Shown here: in pieces, positions 1 to 8,372 of the stretch
Layout of the letters: every line of letters starts with the position of its first letter
Position numbering within the stretch: position 1 is the stretch's first letter
NCBI GenBank assembly: GCA_964530695.1
Contig: CAZGYQ010000005.1
Location: forward strand, 1-64,000
Source: VFBF01 sp964530695
Lineage (GTDB): Bacteria; Pseudomonadota; Alphaproteobacteria; Caulobacterales; Aquidulcibacteraceae
Length of the DNA stretch: 64,000 nucleotides
Direction: 5' to 3'
Notes under the pieces: model-generated
The model's database searches: none
Told to the model about the DNA's origin: nothing
Seen by the model: only the letters and a program-made list of their open reading frames with translations
Program-made: the position numbers and the translations under genes

Positions 1-407
1 CCGGTCGGATAGATTCACGATTTGCGGGGAAACTTTCCTGCCCCCGCAAGAGGAAACAGCAGGGGCGCGGCGCGATGCGCACTGATTGAATCGCTTGTCC
101 CGCAAGGCTTTCGTCGCTCCGTCAGACCCCAGCCCGGCCTTCCCTCGCCGGGGGAGAAGACGCGCGAAGTGTGGGACTGTTTGTGGGACCGCGCGGAATC
201 TATCCCCCTTGTTTTCGGGGTTTCGGGCATGTCTCCGGCGGACGAGGTCCCATTTTCCCAATGGTCCTGGAGGACCGTAAATCGCGCGGGTCCGCGCCTC
301 TTCCTTCCGACCCGGCGCCTCCATCACTTCGATGCGAGCGTCTTCCAGCCGACAGGAGCCCCGACTGACTTCGGCGTCGATCGAATCGAGATGCGCCATC
401 GACTCCC
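1..407. other. Window edge without a convincing gene
   Basis: No reading frame here has protein-like composition. The first 19 bases recur exactly at 50963-50981. Two 8-base direct repeats (TGTGGGAC) lie at 170-177 and 182-189, 12 bases apart. The stretch just after them (about 190-225) resembles 51030-51065. The region may be the margin of the catabolic island or a degraded dispersed repeat; nothing more can be supported. Confidence 0.5.
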
Positions 408-845
408 TCAGTCGTGCGCAGCGATGGCCTCGATCTCGATGAGAATGTCTGCACGTCCCCAGTCGGCGCCGGGGACCGTGGTCCTCGCGGGCAGGCGACC
501 CTCGAAGAACTGGGTGTAGACCGCGTTCATTCCCGTGACATCACCCGGGTTCTTCAGGAAGACCGTCGTCTTCACGACATCCGCCATCGAAAGCCCGTTT
601 GCGCTGAGGACGGCGCGCAGATTTTCAAGCGCTTGCCGAGACTGCGATTCGATGTCGGCGGGAGCGAATGCCTGGGTGGACGGATCGTACGCGATCACGC
701 CCGAAATGAAGACGAATTGTCCGGCGCGGACCGCCTGGGAATAGGGGCCCAGCGTCGGGATTTGCGGGGCGTTCCGCGCCGGCTCGCGCACATGCACGCA
801 AGCGGCAAGAAGGAGGCTCACGATCAAGGGGATGAGCAATCTCAT
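408..845 (-). CDS. RidA-family protein with lipoprotein signal
   Basis: A RidA/YjgF/UK114-fold protein of about 145 residues. Members hydrolyse reactive enamines/imines released from amino acids to 2-keto acids and ammonia. The start at 845 follows an AGGAA-type ribosome site and gives a short hydrophobic leader with lipobox LLAAC (Cys16), so the protein should be membrane-anchored outside the cytoplasm. That is unusual, because most RidA proteins are cytosolic. The catalytic arginine motif is kept (PARTTV, Arg121), as is the C-terminal IEIEAIA (Glu139). It is the third gene of a leftward set after the TonB receptor and the PhyH gene, with gaps of about 92 bases. A longer in-frame start at 899 exists but would bury the signal. 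A second exported RidA-like protein lies at 7747-8310. Family is sure; substrate is unknown. Confidence 0.85.
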   Translation of the reverse strand: MRLLIPLIVSLLLAACVHVREPARNAPQIPTLGPYSQAVRAGQFVFISGVIAYDPSTQAFAPADIESQSRQALENLRAVLSANGLSMADVVKTTVFLKNPGDVTGMNAVYTQFFEGRLPARTTVPGADWGRADILIEIEAIAAHD

Positions 846-938
846 GGCGAGTTCCTTTCCTGGCGCGTATTTCAGACCTTGATGAGCTTGCGATCTCATC
901 GCCGAGCCACGCGAAAGGGCGCGATCGGCGCGATGCCG

Positions 939-1802
939 TCACGTCGCGGGCGGCCAGACCACCGGAAAGTTGCGGCCCCCCGGCCGATCGCCGGTTCGGA
1001 ACACCAGGGGCTCGGGCAACAACGGCTTCAGTCGCGGGTGGTCGAGAAAGTTTGCGGCTTCCTCATCGAAGACGGCGTTGTCGCCCACATAACGCAACGC
1101 CAGTGCACGGCGGCGCTGAGCTGGATCGAGGTTGCCGGGGGACCAGTGGAAGACCAGCGGATGGTGGGCTATCACGTCGCCCGGCTCCATTTCGCACACA
1201 AGCAAATCGGCTTCTGGAAGAAACGACTCGGGCGTGGGGAACTGGGGAAGGGCCCCGGCGTGCAGTATGGCGGAAAATCCCGAGGAGCGGCTGAAGGGCG
1301 TGGGTGCATAGAGAACGCCGGACTTGTGGGAACCCCTGACATATCGCATTGCGCCGCTCGCCGCCGAAACCGGGTCGAAGGGAACCCACAGCGAAAGGAT
1401 GTCCGTCCCGCGGAGCGGCCAATACGGCAGGTCCTGGTGCCACGGCGTTTCCTCAAGCGTGTTGGCTTCCTTGACCAGCAGCTGATCATAGAAGAGGCGC
1501 ACGTTGTCCGACATCAGGATCTGGTGAGCGACCTCGGGCAACGGAGACGCAAGAGCGAAGTCCCGAAAGGCGTCGTGATGCGTCCACATCAGAAAGTCGC
1601 CGAGATAGCGCCCTGACCCGGCTTGCGCCGTATACTCCACCGACGCCGTGCTGGGCGTTTCGAGAATGTCCGCGACCGCGTCGCGCATGCGGTCGATCCA
1701 GTCGCGGTCCAGAACGCCTCTCAAGATCACGGCGCCATCGCGTGCATAGGCATCGCGTTCGCCAGCAGTGACATCCCGCAAGGGGGCGATCGTAGGGACC
1801 AC
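939..1802 (-). CDS. Phytanoyl-CoA dioxygenase (PhyH) family protein
   Basis: A 287-residue Fe(II)/2-oxoglutarate-dependent oxygenase of the PhyH family. These enzymes hydroxylate an unactivated carbon using O2 and 2-oxoglutarate. The iron-binding HxD pair is visible as WHQD (His122, Asp124). The distal histidine is probably in LVFHWSPGN (His219), followed by a basic segment RRRALALRY that would hold 2-oxoglutarate. No signal peptide is seen, so it is cytoplasmic. It lies between the TonB receptor upstream and the RidA lipoprotein downstream on the same strand, probably in one transcript. Members act on very varied small molecules, so the substrate cannot be read from sequence. In this context it may modify the compound imported by the receptor, which is inference. 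Confidence 0.88.
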   Translation of the reverse strand: MVPTIAPLRDVTAGERDAYARDGAVILRGVLDRDWIDRMRDAVADILETPSTASVEYTAQAGSGRYLGDFLMWTHHDAFRDFALASPLPEVAHQILMSDNVRLFYDQLLVKEANTLEETPWHQDLPYWPLRGTDILSLWVPFDPVSAASGAMRYVRGSHKSGVLYAPTPFSRSSGFSAILHAGALPQFPTPESFLPEADLLVCEMEPGDVIAHHPLVFHWSPGNLDPAQRRRALALRYVGDNAVFDEEAANFLDHPRLKPLLPEPLVFRTGDRPGGRNFPVVWPPAT

Positions 1803-1894
1803 GACGCTGCCAACTCCGATTTCAGTGTGACGACAGAAGCAGATTCCGGCGCGGGGGAGGGGGAGGGGCGCCTCCTCCGCGCCGGAGTATCAGC

Positions 1895-4189
1895 CTAGAA
1901 TTTGACGCTTACTGAAGCGCCCCATGTTCTTGGCGGACGCCTCGAGACGACGGCTCCGAAGGCCTGCAGGCCGACAAGCGGTCCGGCCCCGAGAGCGCCT
2001 TGCGCCCATTGCAGATGCTGTGCGGCGCTGGGGATGAACGTGCCCACGGCGGCGGAATCCTCCTCGGTGACGTTGTTGGCGAAGAGGCGCACGGAGACGT
2101 TGTTGAAGTCGACCCCGGTGCGCAGGTTGAGGATGCTGGAGGCGCCGGTGAAGGCGTCGGCTGTCTGCACGGAGCTCTGGTCGGACTGGTAGGCGAAGTC
2201 GAGTCTGGAGAACCAGTCGATGCCGTCGGCGATGGGCGTGACGTACTGCACCGCTACGTTTGACTGCCACTCCGACACATACTGCAGACGGCGTCCGTCG
2301 AGCACCGGGTTCATGCCCAGAAGCGCGAGCGTGCCGAACGTGTATTTCTCGTAGTGGGAGTCGGTGTAGGCGGCGCCGGCGCTGATCTCGAGACCATCGA
2401 TAGGCTTGGCCCGCATCTCGAGTTCGACGCCCTTGACCGACGTTTCTCCCGCGTTGGTGTTCAGCGTCGCGAAGGTGGCGCCGAGCGCGCGCACGATCTG
2501 GTCGGACCAGTCGATGTAGTAGACCGCGCCGTTGAGCACGAGGCGACCGTCATACCACGAAGTCTTGGCGCCGATTTCATAGTTCCACGCCGATTCCGGG
2601 TCGTAGGTCCGCTCGCTCGGCAGGATGCCGCCGGCGACGGTGACGACGTTGAACCCGCCGACCTTCTCGCCCTGAGCGGCGCTCGCGTAGAGGAGCACGT
2701 CGTCCGTGGCCTGATAGTCGAGCGTGAAGCGCGGCAGCACGTTGTCGAAGTCGCGCGAATTGACATAGGTCCCGGTGACGAGGCCCGTCCGCTGGCTGGC
2801 GTCGGTGGAGTTGACGCTCTTGGTTTCGGTGTTCCAGCGCGCCTCCGCGGACGCACGCAGGCGGTCGGTGAAGTTGTAGCTGACCTGGGCGAAAAGCGAG
2901 GTGCTCTCGGTTTCCTCGGTCAGGTCGTTGATCAGACCGCCGAGGAGCTGGCGGCGCACGCCGTTGGGGATCGCGAGATTGGTGGCGATCGGCAGGGCGT
3001 CGGCGGCCCAGAGATCCTCCAGGTGCGTGTCGCTGTGCAGCAGGAAGTAATAGGCGCCGGCCATCCACTGGAAGTGGCCCTCGCCCGTCGAGGTGAGGCG
3101 AAATTCCTGGCTGATTTCATAGATGTCGGCCACCGACGTCGAATAGCGCGCCCGCACGGCGGAATAGTCGTTGTCGACGGCGGAATCGAGCGTGAGGTCG
3201 TTGAAGCCGGAAATGGATGTGAAGGCGACGTTTTTCAGGTCCCAGTTCACCGTCAGCGACGTGGCGGTGAGCTGACGGTCGTTGTGGCCGGGCGTCACCG
3301 CAAAGGCATGCGGTGCGGTGAGTTCGCCGCGGAAGATCTGGTTGGTGGCGGGAAATGGCGGGCCCGCAAGATTGGCGGGCGCGGCGTTGTTGGTCGCGAA
3401 CACGATCGGATCGTCGCCGTCCTGGGTGTCCTCGTGGGCAATCCGGAGGCGGATGTTGATGCCCTCCGTCGGGCGCGCCTCCAGCATGCCGGCGAACACC
3501 GTCGTCTCGCGCGTGTCGAGGTCGCCGCCCGTCAGGCCATTGTTGAAATAGCCGTCGCTTGAGCGATGCGTCGCGCCGATGCGGAAATAGAGACTGTCCT
3601 TGGCGATGGGCCCGCTCAGCGAGCCGCGCAGGCTCATCGTGTTGAAATCGCCGTAGCTGGCCTCGAGATGACCCTCAAGGCTTTCCGCGGGCGCGCGCGA
3701 AACGATGTTCACCGCGCCGCCGAAGGTGTTGCGGCCGTAGAGCGCGCTCTGGGGACCTTTCACGATCTCCACGCGCGCCACATCGTCGCCAAGCGACGCT
3801 TCCATGATCGCCCGTGAAGACTGGTAGACCCCGTCCACGAAGAATCCAACGTTCGGCTCGCCGATCGTGGTCGATTGTCCCCGGATCACCGGCGTCGCCG
3901 CCGCGCCGCCGAACAGCGGCGAAAACGTGAAGCCCGGCGTCATCTGGGCGATGTCCTCGATGTTGTCGATTCCCGCCGCTTCGATCGTCTGCTCCGTGAA
4001 CGCCGTGATCGACAGCGGAACCGACTGGAGCGTTTCCTCGCGCTTGCGCGCCGTGACGATGATCTCGTCGCTCGCCTCGACAGCGCCAGTCCCCTCTTGC
4101 GCGAATGCCGGCGCCCCCGCCGTCCCGAGGGCGACCGCCAGGGCCGTCGCTCCAGCCAGGCCAAGACCTGAGACCTTTGTCACCTTCAT
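1895..4189 (-). CDS. TonB-dependent receptor (aromatic module)
   Basis: A 764-residue outer-membrane TonB-dependent receptor that imports a substrate too large or scarce for porins. An N-terminal signal peptide ends near AFAQEG. A TonB-box-like segment (EIIVTARKREE) follows, then the plug domain with the typical FVDGVY and VKGPQSALYGRNTFGG motifs (about residues 45-170). A 22-strand barrel ends in the C-terminal aromatic VSVKF. It heads the leftward set receptor-PhyH-RidA and is divergent from the aromatic-acid MFS gene. The 18-base operator-like sequence at 4251-4268 lies about 60 bases upstream of the start and recurs upstream of the dipeptidase operon, so the two are probably co-regulated, perhaps by the MarR protein between them. 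Ligand unknown. Confidence 0.93.
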   Translation of the reverse strand: MKVTKVSGLGLAGATALAVALGTAGAPAFAQEGTGAVEASDEIIVTARKREETLQSVPLSITAFTEQTIEAAGIDNIEDIAQMTPGFTFSPLFGGAAATPVIRGQSTTIGEPNVGFFVDGVYQSSRAIMEASLGDDVARVEIVKGPQSALYGRNTFGGAVNIVSRAPAESLEGHLEASYGDFNTMSLRGSLSGPIAKDSLYFRIGATHRSSDGYFNNGLTGGDLDTRETTVFAGMLEARPTEGINIRLRIAHEDTQDGDDPIVFATNNAAPANLAGPPFPATNQIFRGELTAPHAFAVTPGHNDRQLTATSLTVNWDLKNVAFTSISGFNDLTLDSAVDNDYSAVRARYSTSVADIYEISQEFRLTSTGEGHFQWMAGAYYFLLHSDTHLEDLWAADALPIATNLAIPNGVRRQLLGGLINDLTEETESTSLFAQVSYNFTDRLRASAEARWNTETKSVNSTDASQRTGLVTGTYVNSRDFDNVLPRFTLDYQATDDVLLYASAAQGEKVGGFNVVTVAGGILPSERTYDPESAWNYEIGAKTSWYDGRLVLNGAVYYIDWSDQIVRALGATFATLNTNAGETSVKGVELEMRAKPIDGLEISAGAAYTDSHYEKYTFGTLALLGMNPVLDGRRLQYVSEWQSNVAVQYVTPIADGIDWFSRLDFAYQSDQSSVQTADAFTGASSILNLRTGVDFNNVSVRLFANNVTEEDSAAVGTFIPSAAQHLQWAQGALGAGPLVGLQAFGAVVSRRPPRTWGASVSVKF

Positions 4190-4250
4190 GTTCTCCTCCC
4201 CGCTGTTTTTTCGTCCGATCCGTCGACGTCTTGCGTGGCGTCACGATCTT

Positions 4251-4268
4251 GATAGTAACAGATGTAAC
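4251..4268. promoter_or_regulatory. Operator-like site, copy 1 (GTAAC-N4-GTAAC)
   Basis: GATAGTAACAGATGTAAC lies in the divergent region between the TonB receptor and the MFS gene. The same 18-mer with two matched changes (A to T in both half-sites) is at 6516-6533 in the other divergent region of this module. The shared sequence, position and paired changes suggest a regulator site. The MarR protein at 5837-6319 is the obvious candidate, which is inference. Confidence 0.6.
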
Positions 4269-4410
4269 CAAACGTGCGGGTGAGTCAATCTGGCGTCGCC
4301 CCATCTTCTTGCTTGCGCCTTCCGGGAGGGACTGGGGCGCGATACGGGGTAAGCGCCGACTTGGCCGCGCATAGAACTGGAAGCGCCAGGACGGGGAGCC
4401 GGAGGGCGAC

Positions 4411-5778
4411 ATGACAGCCAACGCACCTGCAACAAGGTCGCTCACGCCAGCGGCGTCCATGCCCTGGCGTACCGCCATCCTGTGCTTGCTCGTAACCATG
4501 TTCGAGGGATTTGACCTGCAAATCCTGGGGGTGATCGCCCCCATGATCCGCAAAGATCTATCGTTGACGCCGCAGGAGCTTGGTCTCGTTTTCGGCGGCG
4601 CGACTCTCGGGCTCATGATCGGAGCCATCGTGTCTGGCCTTGTCGCGGATGCGATAGGACGCAAGCCGACGCTCGTCGCCTCCATAGCGGTCTTTGCGGC
4701 CTTCACGTGGGTATCCTCGCTTGCCATGTCGGCGGAGCATCTGGCGCTGGCGCGATTTTGCACTGGCGTGGGGCTTGGCGGGGCGATGCCCTGCATCGCG
4801 ACCCTTGCGTCCGAAGAGAGCGGGCGCGGCGGCAACATAGCGTTTGTGACCATCATGTTCGCGGGCATGCCGCTCGGCGGCGGCATTTCGGCGCTCGCGG
4901 TGGCGCTATGGCCGGGCGAGACCTCGTGGCGCATGATTTTCCAGATTGGGGGTGCGCTCCAGATCGGGCTCACCGCGCTCATCTGGTGTTTCATGCCGGA
5001 ATCGAAGGTATTTCGGTCCCGGATCGCCGCGGCGAAGTCGGGCCCCCTGAATCCCGACCGCCTGAGTCCAGACCACGTAAGTCCAGACCGCGTGAGTCCA
5101 GCCCTCGCAAGTTCAGCGCTCGCAAGGCCGGCGCCGTCGCGGACAGCCACGATCGCCAACAGCCGGGACCATTCTTCCGCCTCTCAAGGTCCGGATCGGC
5201 TGCCGATCGTCCATTGGGCCGGGGTGGCGGCGCTATGCATCGCGTTCTTCTGCACGCTGCTCAGTCTGCACTTCTTTCTGAACTGGTTGCCCTCCTTGCT
5301 TTCCGCGCAAGGGATCTCCCAACGCGGGACATCCCTTGTATCAGCCGTTTTCGGACTGGCCGGTGCGTTCGGGAGTTTGTTCGTGGGGTGGCTGGTCCAG
5401 ATTGGTCGAACGCGGATCGCGATGTTCGCCGCCTATGCGGGCATCGCGGCGGCGTCGGCCGCGCCATGGGTGTTTGGCGCCGGCATCGCCGGCGCATACG
5501 CGATCAGCGCGGTCATCGGCGCATGCCTCGTCGGCGCGCAGATGACGCTCTATGGTCTCGCGCCAAGCGTATTTCCCGCCCGGATTCGCGGGACAGGCGT
5601 GGGGGCGACGATTGCGATGGGGAGGTTGGGTTCGTTCGTCGGCCCGACGGCAGCGGGCGTGCTGCTTGGCGCGGGCTGGGGCCAGGGCCAGGTCATGGCG
5701 ATGATCGCGCCTGTTTCGGTCCTGGCGGCGATATCGATCGCAGTGGCGCTGGCGCTTGTGCGTCCGATCGACACTTGA
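4411..5778 (+). CDS. MFS transporter, aromatic acid:H+ symporter (AAHS) type
   Basis: A 455-residue, 12-helix major facilitator protein resembling the AAHS group (PcaK/BenK/MhpT-like). That group imports aromatic carboxylates with protons across the inner membrane. The family sign GFDLQ is in helix 1, and the loop 2-3 motif is GLVADAIGRKP. A second set of six helices follows a long hydrophilic central loop. That loop contains five 15-base repeats (5047-5121), absent from ordinary members. The start has a good ribosome site (GGAGGG). It is divergent from the TonB receptor and convergent with marR. With HPPD nearby, an arylpyruvate or other aromatic acid is the likely cargo, which is inference. 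Confidence 0.88.
   Translation: MTANAPATRSLTPAASMPWRTAILCLLVTMFEGFDLQILGVIAPMIRKDLSLTPQELGLVFGGATLGLMIGAIVSGLVADAIGRKPTLVASIAVFAAFTWVSSLAMSAEHLALARFCTGVGLGGAMPCIATLASEESGRGGNIAFVTIMFAGMPLGGGISALAVALWPGETSWRMIFQIGGALQIGLTALIWCFMPESKVFRSRIAAAKSGPLNPDRLSPDHVSPDRVSPALASSALARPAPSRTATIANSRDHSSASQGPDRLPIVHWAGVAALCIAFFCTLLSLHFFLNWLPSLLSAQGISQRGTSLVSAVFGLAGAFGSLFVGWLVQIGRTRIAMFAAYAGIAAASAAPWVFGAGIAGAYAISAVIGACLVGAQMTLYGLAPSVFPARIRGTGVGATIAMGRLGSFVGPTAAGVLLGAGWGQGQVMAMIAPVSVLAAISIAVALALVRPIDT
5047..5121 (+). repeat. In-frame 15-bp minisatellite in MFS loop
   Basis: Five consecutive 15-base units of the type (c/g)tgagtccagaccgc encode (L/V)SPD(R/H) pentapeptides in the central cytoplasmic loop of the MFS transporter. 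Being multiples of three, unit gains or losses keep the frame. The last two units have drifted (SPAL, SSAL). Confidence 0.85.
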
Positions 5779-5836
5779 TCCGGGATGCCCGGCGCGTTGA
5801 CGGCGGCCCGTGCGCGGCGCCGATGGCGCTGACGTC

Positions 5837-6319
5837 CTAGGCCTCTTCGTCCTCGCGCAACTTGCGGGCGCGCACGCAGATTCTCATGAGTAGCGACAGC
5901 AGCTGGCGGCGCTCGCTCGCGCTCAGGCCGTCCAGTATCTGGTTCTGGTAGTCGAGGGCGACCGGGGCGATTTCCTGGTAAGTGATGTGGCCCTGCCTTG
6001 TGAGGTGCAGGTCGAAGGCGCGCGCGTCGGTTTCTGACTTTACCCTGTGTACGAGGCCTCTCTTGCGAAGGCTCTGTATGGCGCGACTTACAGTGACCTT
6101 GTCCATGGCCGACATCTTTACGATGTCCTGCGCGGTCATTGCGCCTTCCGCGCCAAGCGTACAAAGAACCCGCCACTGCCACACCGAAATGCTGAACCGG
6201 GCGTGGTAGGCGCCGCCAATGAGGTTGCTGACGGCGTTCGCCGTCACCGTGAGATGGTACGGCAGATACTCCGACAGCTTGAGGAGAGGAACTTCCGGCT
6301 TGCGTTGAGGCGATTTCAT
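5837..6319 (-). CDS. MarR-family transcriptional regulator
   Basis: A 160-residue MarR winged-helix regulator, typically a ligand-released dimeric repressor of aromatic catabolism or efflux genes. The recognition region reads TAQDIVKMSAMDKVTVSRAI, then the wing (RGLVHRVKSETDARAFDLHLT) and a C-terminal dimerisation helix rich in Arg/Glu. I chose the ATG at 6319 because translation upstream of it (to 6490) gives Cys/Arg-rich non-family sequence. The gene is convergent with the MFS gene and divergent from the dipeptidase operon. The site at 6516-6533 lies in the latter gap, consistent with autoregulation and control of both halves of the module. The ligand is probably an aromatic acid, which is inference. 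Confidence 0.88.
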   Translation of the reverse strand: MKSPQRKPEVPLLKLSEYLPYHLTVTANAVSNLIGGAYHARFSISVWQWRVLCTLGAEGAMTAQDIVKMSAMDKVTVSRAIQSLRKRGLVHRVKSETDARAFDLHLTRQGHITYQEIAPVALDYQNQILDGLSASERRQLLSLLMRICVRARKLREDEEA

Positions 6320-6515
6320 GGAGTTGCGGTCCGTGGCGAGCTGTCGGCATTGTCGAGGTTCGCAAGTCCGCTTGCAACGGGCGCAATCCCGCTTCGGGTG
6401 AAGACGGCCGAAACGCCGCACGCGCGTGGCGTCGGGCGTCCAGCGGCGTGTGGGCGCGGATGGGTGGGTGTGCGGGGCGATTGACCCCACGGACTGGATT
6501 GCGCTTGGCTTCCGA

Positions 6516-6533
6516 GATAGTTACAGATGTTAC
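6516..6533. promoter_or_regulatory. Operator-like site, copy 2 (GTTAC-N4-GTTAC)
   Basis: GATAGTTACAGATGTTAC matches the site at 4251-4268 at 16 of 18 bases, with the same change in each half-site. It sits between marR (minus) and the dipeptidase operon (plus), about 60 bases before the latter's start. Confidence 0.6.
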
Positions 6534-6592
6534 GGTATCGTCCAGCGGTTCGGCGATCCGCGTCGCGACGATCGATCTAGAGAGGGCGCGCA

Positions 6593-7747
6593 ATGCAGCG
6601 TAGAGGGCTTTTGCTCGGCGGAATTGGCGTTCTGGCGGCCGGAGGGGCCGCCGCTCTCGGCATGCGCCTGATGCGCAATGACGAAGCGCCGTTGGGTTTT
6701 GTCCCGGACCGACAGGCGCTTGAAAAGGCGCGCGCGCTCCTTCGGGCGAACCCCGCGATTGATATTCACGCGCACCCGGGTCGGACGTTCGTGCGCGGCG
6801 CGGAGGATCTGGCGCCGGCGCTGATCGCGTTCTCCGCGCGAGGGGCCTTCGAGGCGCAGACCATCGCTGGAATGCGTGAAGGCCTTGTCTGCGGCGGCAG
6901 TTTCGCCGCGGTGGCCGATCTGCAGACCCTTGATCTGCAAAAGGGCGGCGGCCTCGCTTCGAGGCGCGCATTCAAGCAGGGCGAAGCGTGGGCGAGCTAC
7001 AGACGCCAGGTCGCCAATCTCAAGTCGCACGCGAAGTCCGCCGGCGCGTCGATCGTGTCGGAACCTGGAGACTTCGCGCGTATCAAGGGCGAATCGGGAA
7101 TTGCGGCGTTCCTCACCGTCGAGGGCGCGGACTTCCTTGAGAGCGATGTCGCTCGCGTGGCGACCTCGTTTGCGGATGGAATTCGTTCGATCACGCTTGT
7201 GCACTATCGTCCCAACGATCTCGGCGACATCCAGACCGCCCCGGCTGTGCACAACGGCCTGACGCCCTTTGGCGTGGAGGTTATTGCCGCGATGGAGCGC
7301 GTTGGAATGGTGGTCGACCTTGCCCACGCCGCCGAACCTGTCGCATTCGCGGCGCTCGAGGCCGCATCGCGGCCCATGATGTGTTCGCACACTCACCTGC
7401 AAGGGCATGGCGCGACCAATCCGCGGTTCATTGGCGAGCCGCTTGCGCGCGCGATCGCCGGCGCCGGCGGCGTCATTGGCGCCTGGCCCGCTGGAATCGG
7501 CGCGTCGACGTTGAACGACTATGTCGACCGTATCTTTGATCTCGCGGAGGTCGTCGGTCCCGACCACGTGTCGATGGGAACTGACATGGATGCGAACTAC
7601 AAGCCGGTCATGACGAGCTACCGGCAAATGCCGCTGGTGGTTTCGGAGCTGCTGCGCAGGGGGTATGGCGAGGAAAACACCGTCAAGTTCCTGGGTGGGA
7701 ATTTCCTGCGCGTGTTCGAGGCGACATGGGCCGGGAGGAGCGCGTGA
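6593..7747 (+). CDS. Exported M19 dipeptidase (dehydropeptidase/renal dipeptidase type)
   Basis: A 384-residue peptidase-family M19 zinc dipeptidase. The family cleaves dipeptides, including dehydrodipeptides and some D-containing peptides. Zinc ligands are visible: HAH (His59, His61), bridging glutamate in VEGAD (Glu177), and later histidines in DLAHAAE (His245) and CSHTH (His266). The aspartate is in GTDMDAN (Asp331). The N-terminus begins QRRGLLLGG followed by a hydrophobic stretch, a Tat-like export signal, so the enzyme should act in the periplasm. It is first in a tight operon and its stop overlaps the start of the RidA-like gene (TGATG). With RidA-like proteins, an aromatic-acid importer and HPPD alongside, a dehydro-aromatic peptide is an attractive substrate, which is inference. 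Confidence 0.88.
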   Translation: MQRRGLLLGGIGVLAAGGAAALGMRLMRNDEAPLGFVPDRQALEKARALLRANPAIDIHAHPGRTFVRGAEDLAPALIAFSARGAFEAQTIAGMREGLVCGGSFAAVADLQTLDLQKGGGLASRRAFKQGEAWASYRRQVANLKSHAKSAGASIVSEPGDFARIKGESGIAAFLTVEGADFLESDVARVATSFADGIRSITLVHYRPNDLGDIQTAPAVHNGLTPFGVEVIAAMERVGMVVDLAHAAEPVAFAALEAASRPMMCSHTHLQGHGATNPRFIGEPLARAIAGAGGVIGAWPAGIGASTLNDYVDRIFDLAEVVGPDHVSMGTDMDANYKPVMTSYRQMPLVVSELLRRGYGEENTVKFLGGNFLRVFEATWAGRSA

Positions 7748-8310
7748 TGCGAAGCATCGCTCGTCGCGGTCTGTGCTCCGGGTTGGCGGGCCTCGCTGTG
7801 TTTGGCGCCGACCGCGCGCTTGCCGACACGCGTTCGCGGCGGCGCGTTTCTTTCGACCGACGGTTGGCCGAATTGAACATCACGCTGCCGCAGGCGCCGA
7901 ACCCCGTCGCGACTTATGTTCCATATCGACGCGCGGGGCGAACGCTTTATCTGGCCGGTCTCGGGCCTTCAGGCGGGAATGGAATGCCGACGTCGGGGCG
8001 GGTGGGCGCGGAGTTGGGCATTGAGGAAGGCTACGCCGCGGCGCGATCCGCCGGGCTCAACGTGCTCGCCGTTCTGCGGAGCGCCTGCGGGGGGTCGCTC
8101 GATCGCGTGGTGCAATGTCTGCGCGTCGGTGGATTTGTTGCAAGCGCCGAGACATTTCACGACCAGCCGCGTGTCGTGAACGGCGCATCCGATCTCTTTG
8201 TCGAGGTCTTCGGAGATGCAGGGCGTCACGCGCGTTTCGCCGTGGGCGTGAACGCGCTGCCATTCAACATTTGTGTGGAAATAGAGACGATCTGGGAGAT
8301 CCGGCCCTAA
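7747..8310 (+). CDS. Exported RidA-like (YjgF/YER057c/UK114) protein
   Basis: A 187-residue protein of the wider RidA superfamily, nearer to the divergent Rid groups than to RidA itself. The N-terminal 27 residues form an export signal (basic start with RR, hydrophobic core, ALADT cleavage region). The core keeps the conserved arginine (GRHARFAVGV, Arg163) and the VEIETIWEI terminus. Family members act as imine/enamine deaminases, or their role is undefined. The ATG at 7747 overlaps the TGA of the dipeptidase gene, implying coupled translation and a joint role in the periplasm. This is the second exported Rid protein in 8 kb. Signal type (Tat or Sec) cannot be settled by eye. Confidence 0.82.
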   Translation: MRSIARRGLCSGLAGLAVFGADRALADTRSRRRVSFDRRLAELNITLPQAPNPVATYVPYRRAGRTLYLAGLGPSGGNGMPTSGRVGAELGIEEGYAAARSAGLNVLAVLRSACGGSLDRVVQCLRVGGFVASAETFHDQPRVVNGASDLFVEVFGDAGRHARFAVGVNALPFNICVEIETIWEIRP

Positions 8311-8372
8311 CGGCTGCGAGTGCATGCGATCATTGCGCGAAAAATGGCGATTGAAGCAAGACGGAGGATGCG

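Noticed and set aside
414..1616. 400-codon plus-strand frame across the RidA and PhyH genes
   Set aside because: It spans two real minus-strand genes and their gap, and has no motif.
2354..3562. 402-codon frame opposite the first TonB receptor
   Set aside because: Composition typical of antisense of a high-GC gene and no ribosome site or family motif.
5047..5121. Tandem 15-base repeats considered as a CRISPR or iteron array
   Set aside because: Units are contiguous without spacers, in frame and inside a transporter gene.
4707..5840. Overlapping plus-strand frame within the MFS gene
   Set aside because: Arg/His-rich frame shift of the transporter; stays open partly because of the 15-base repeats.
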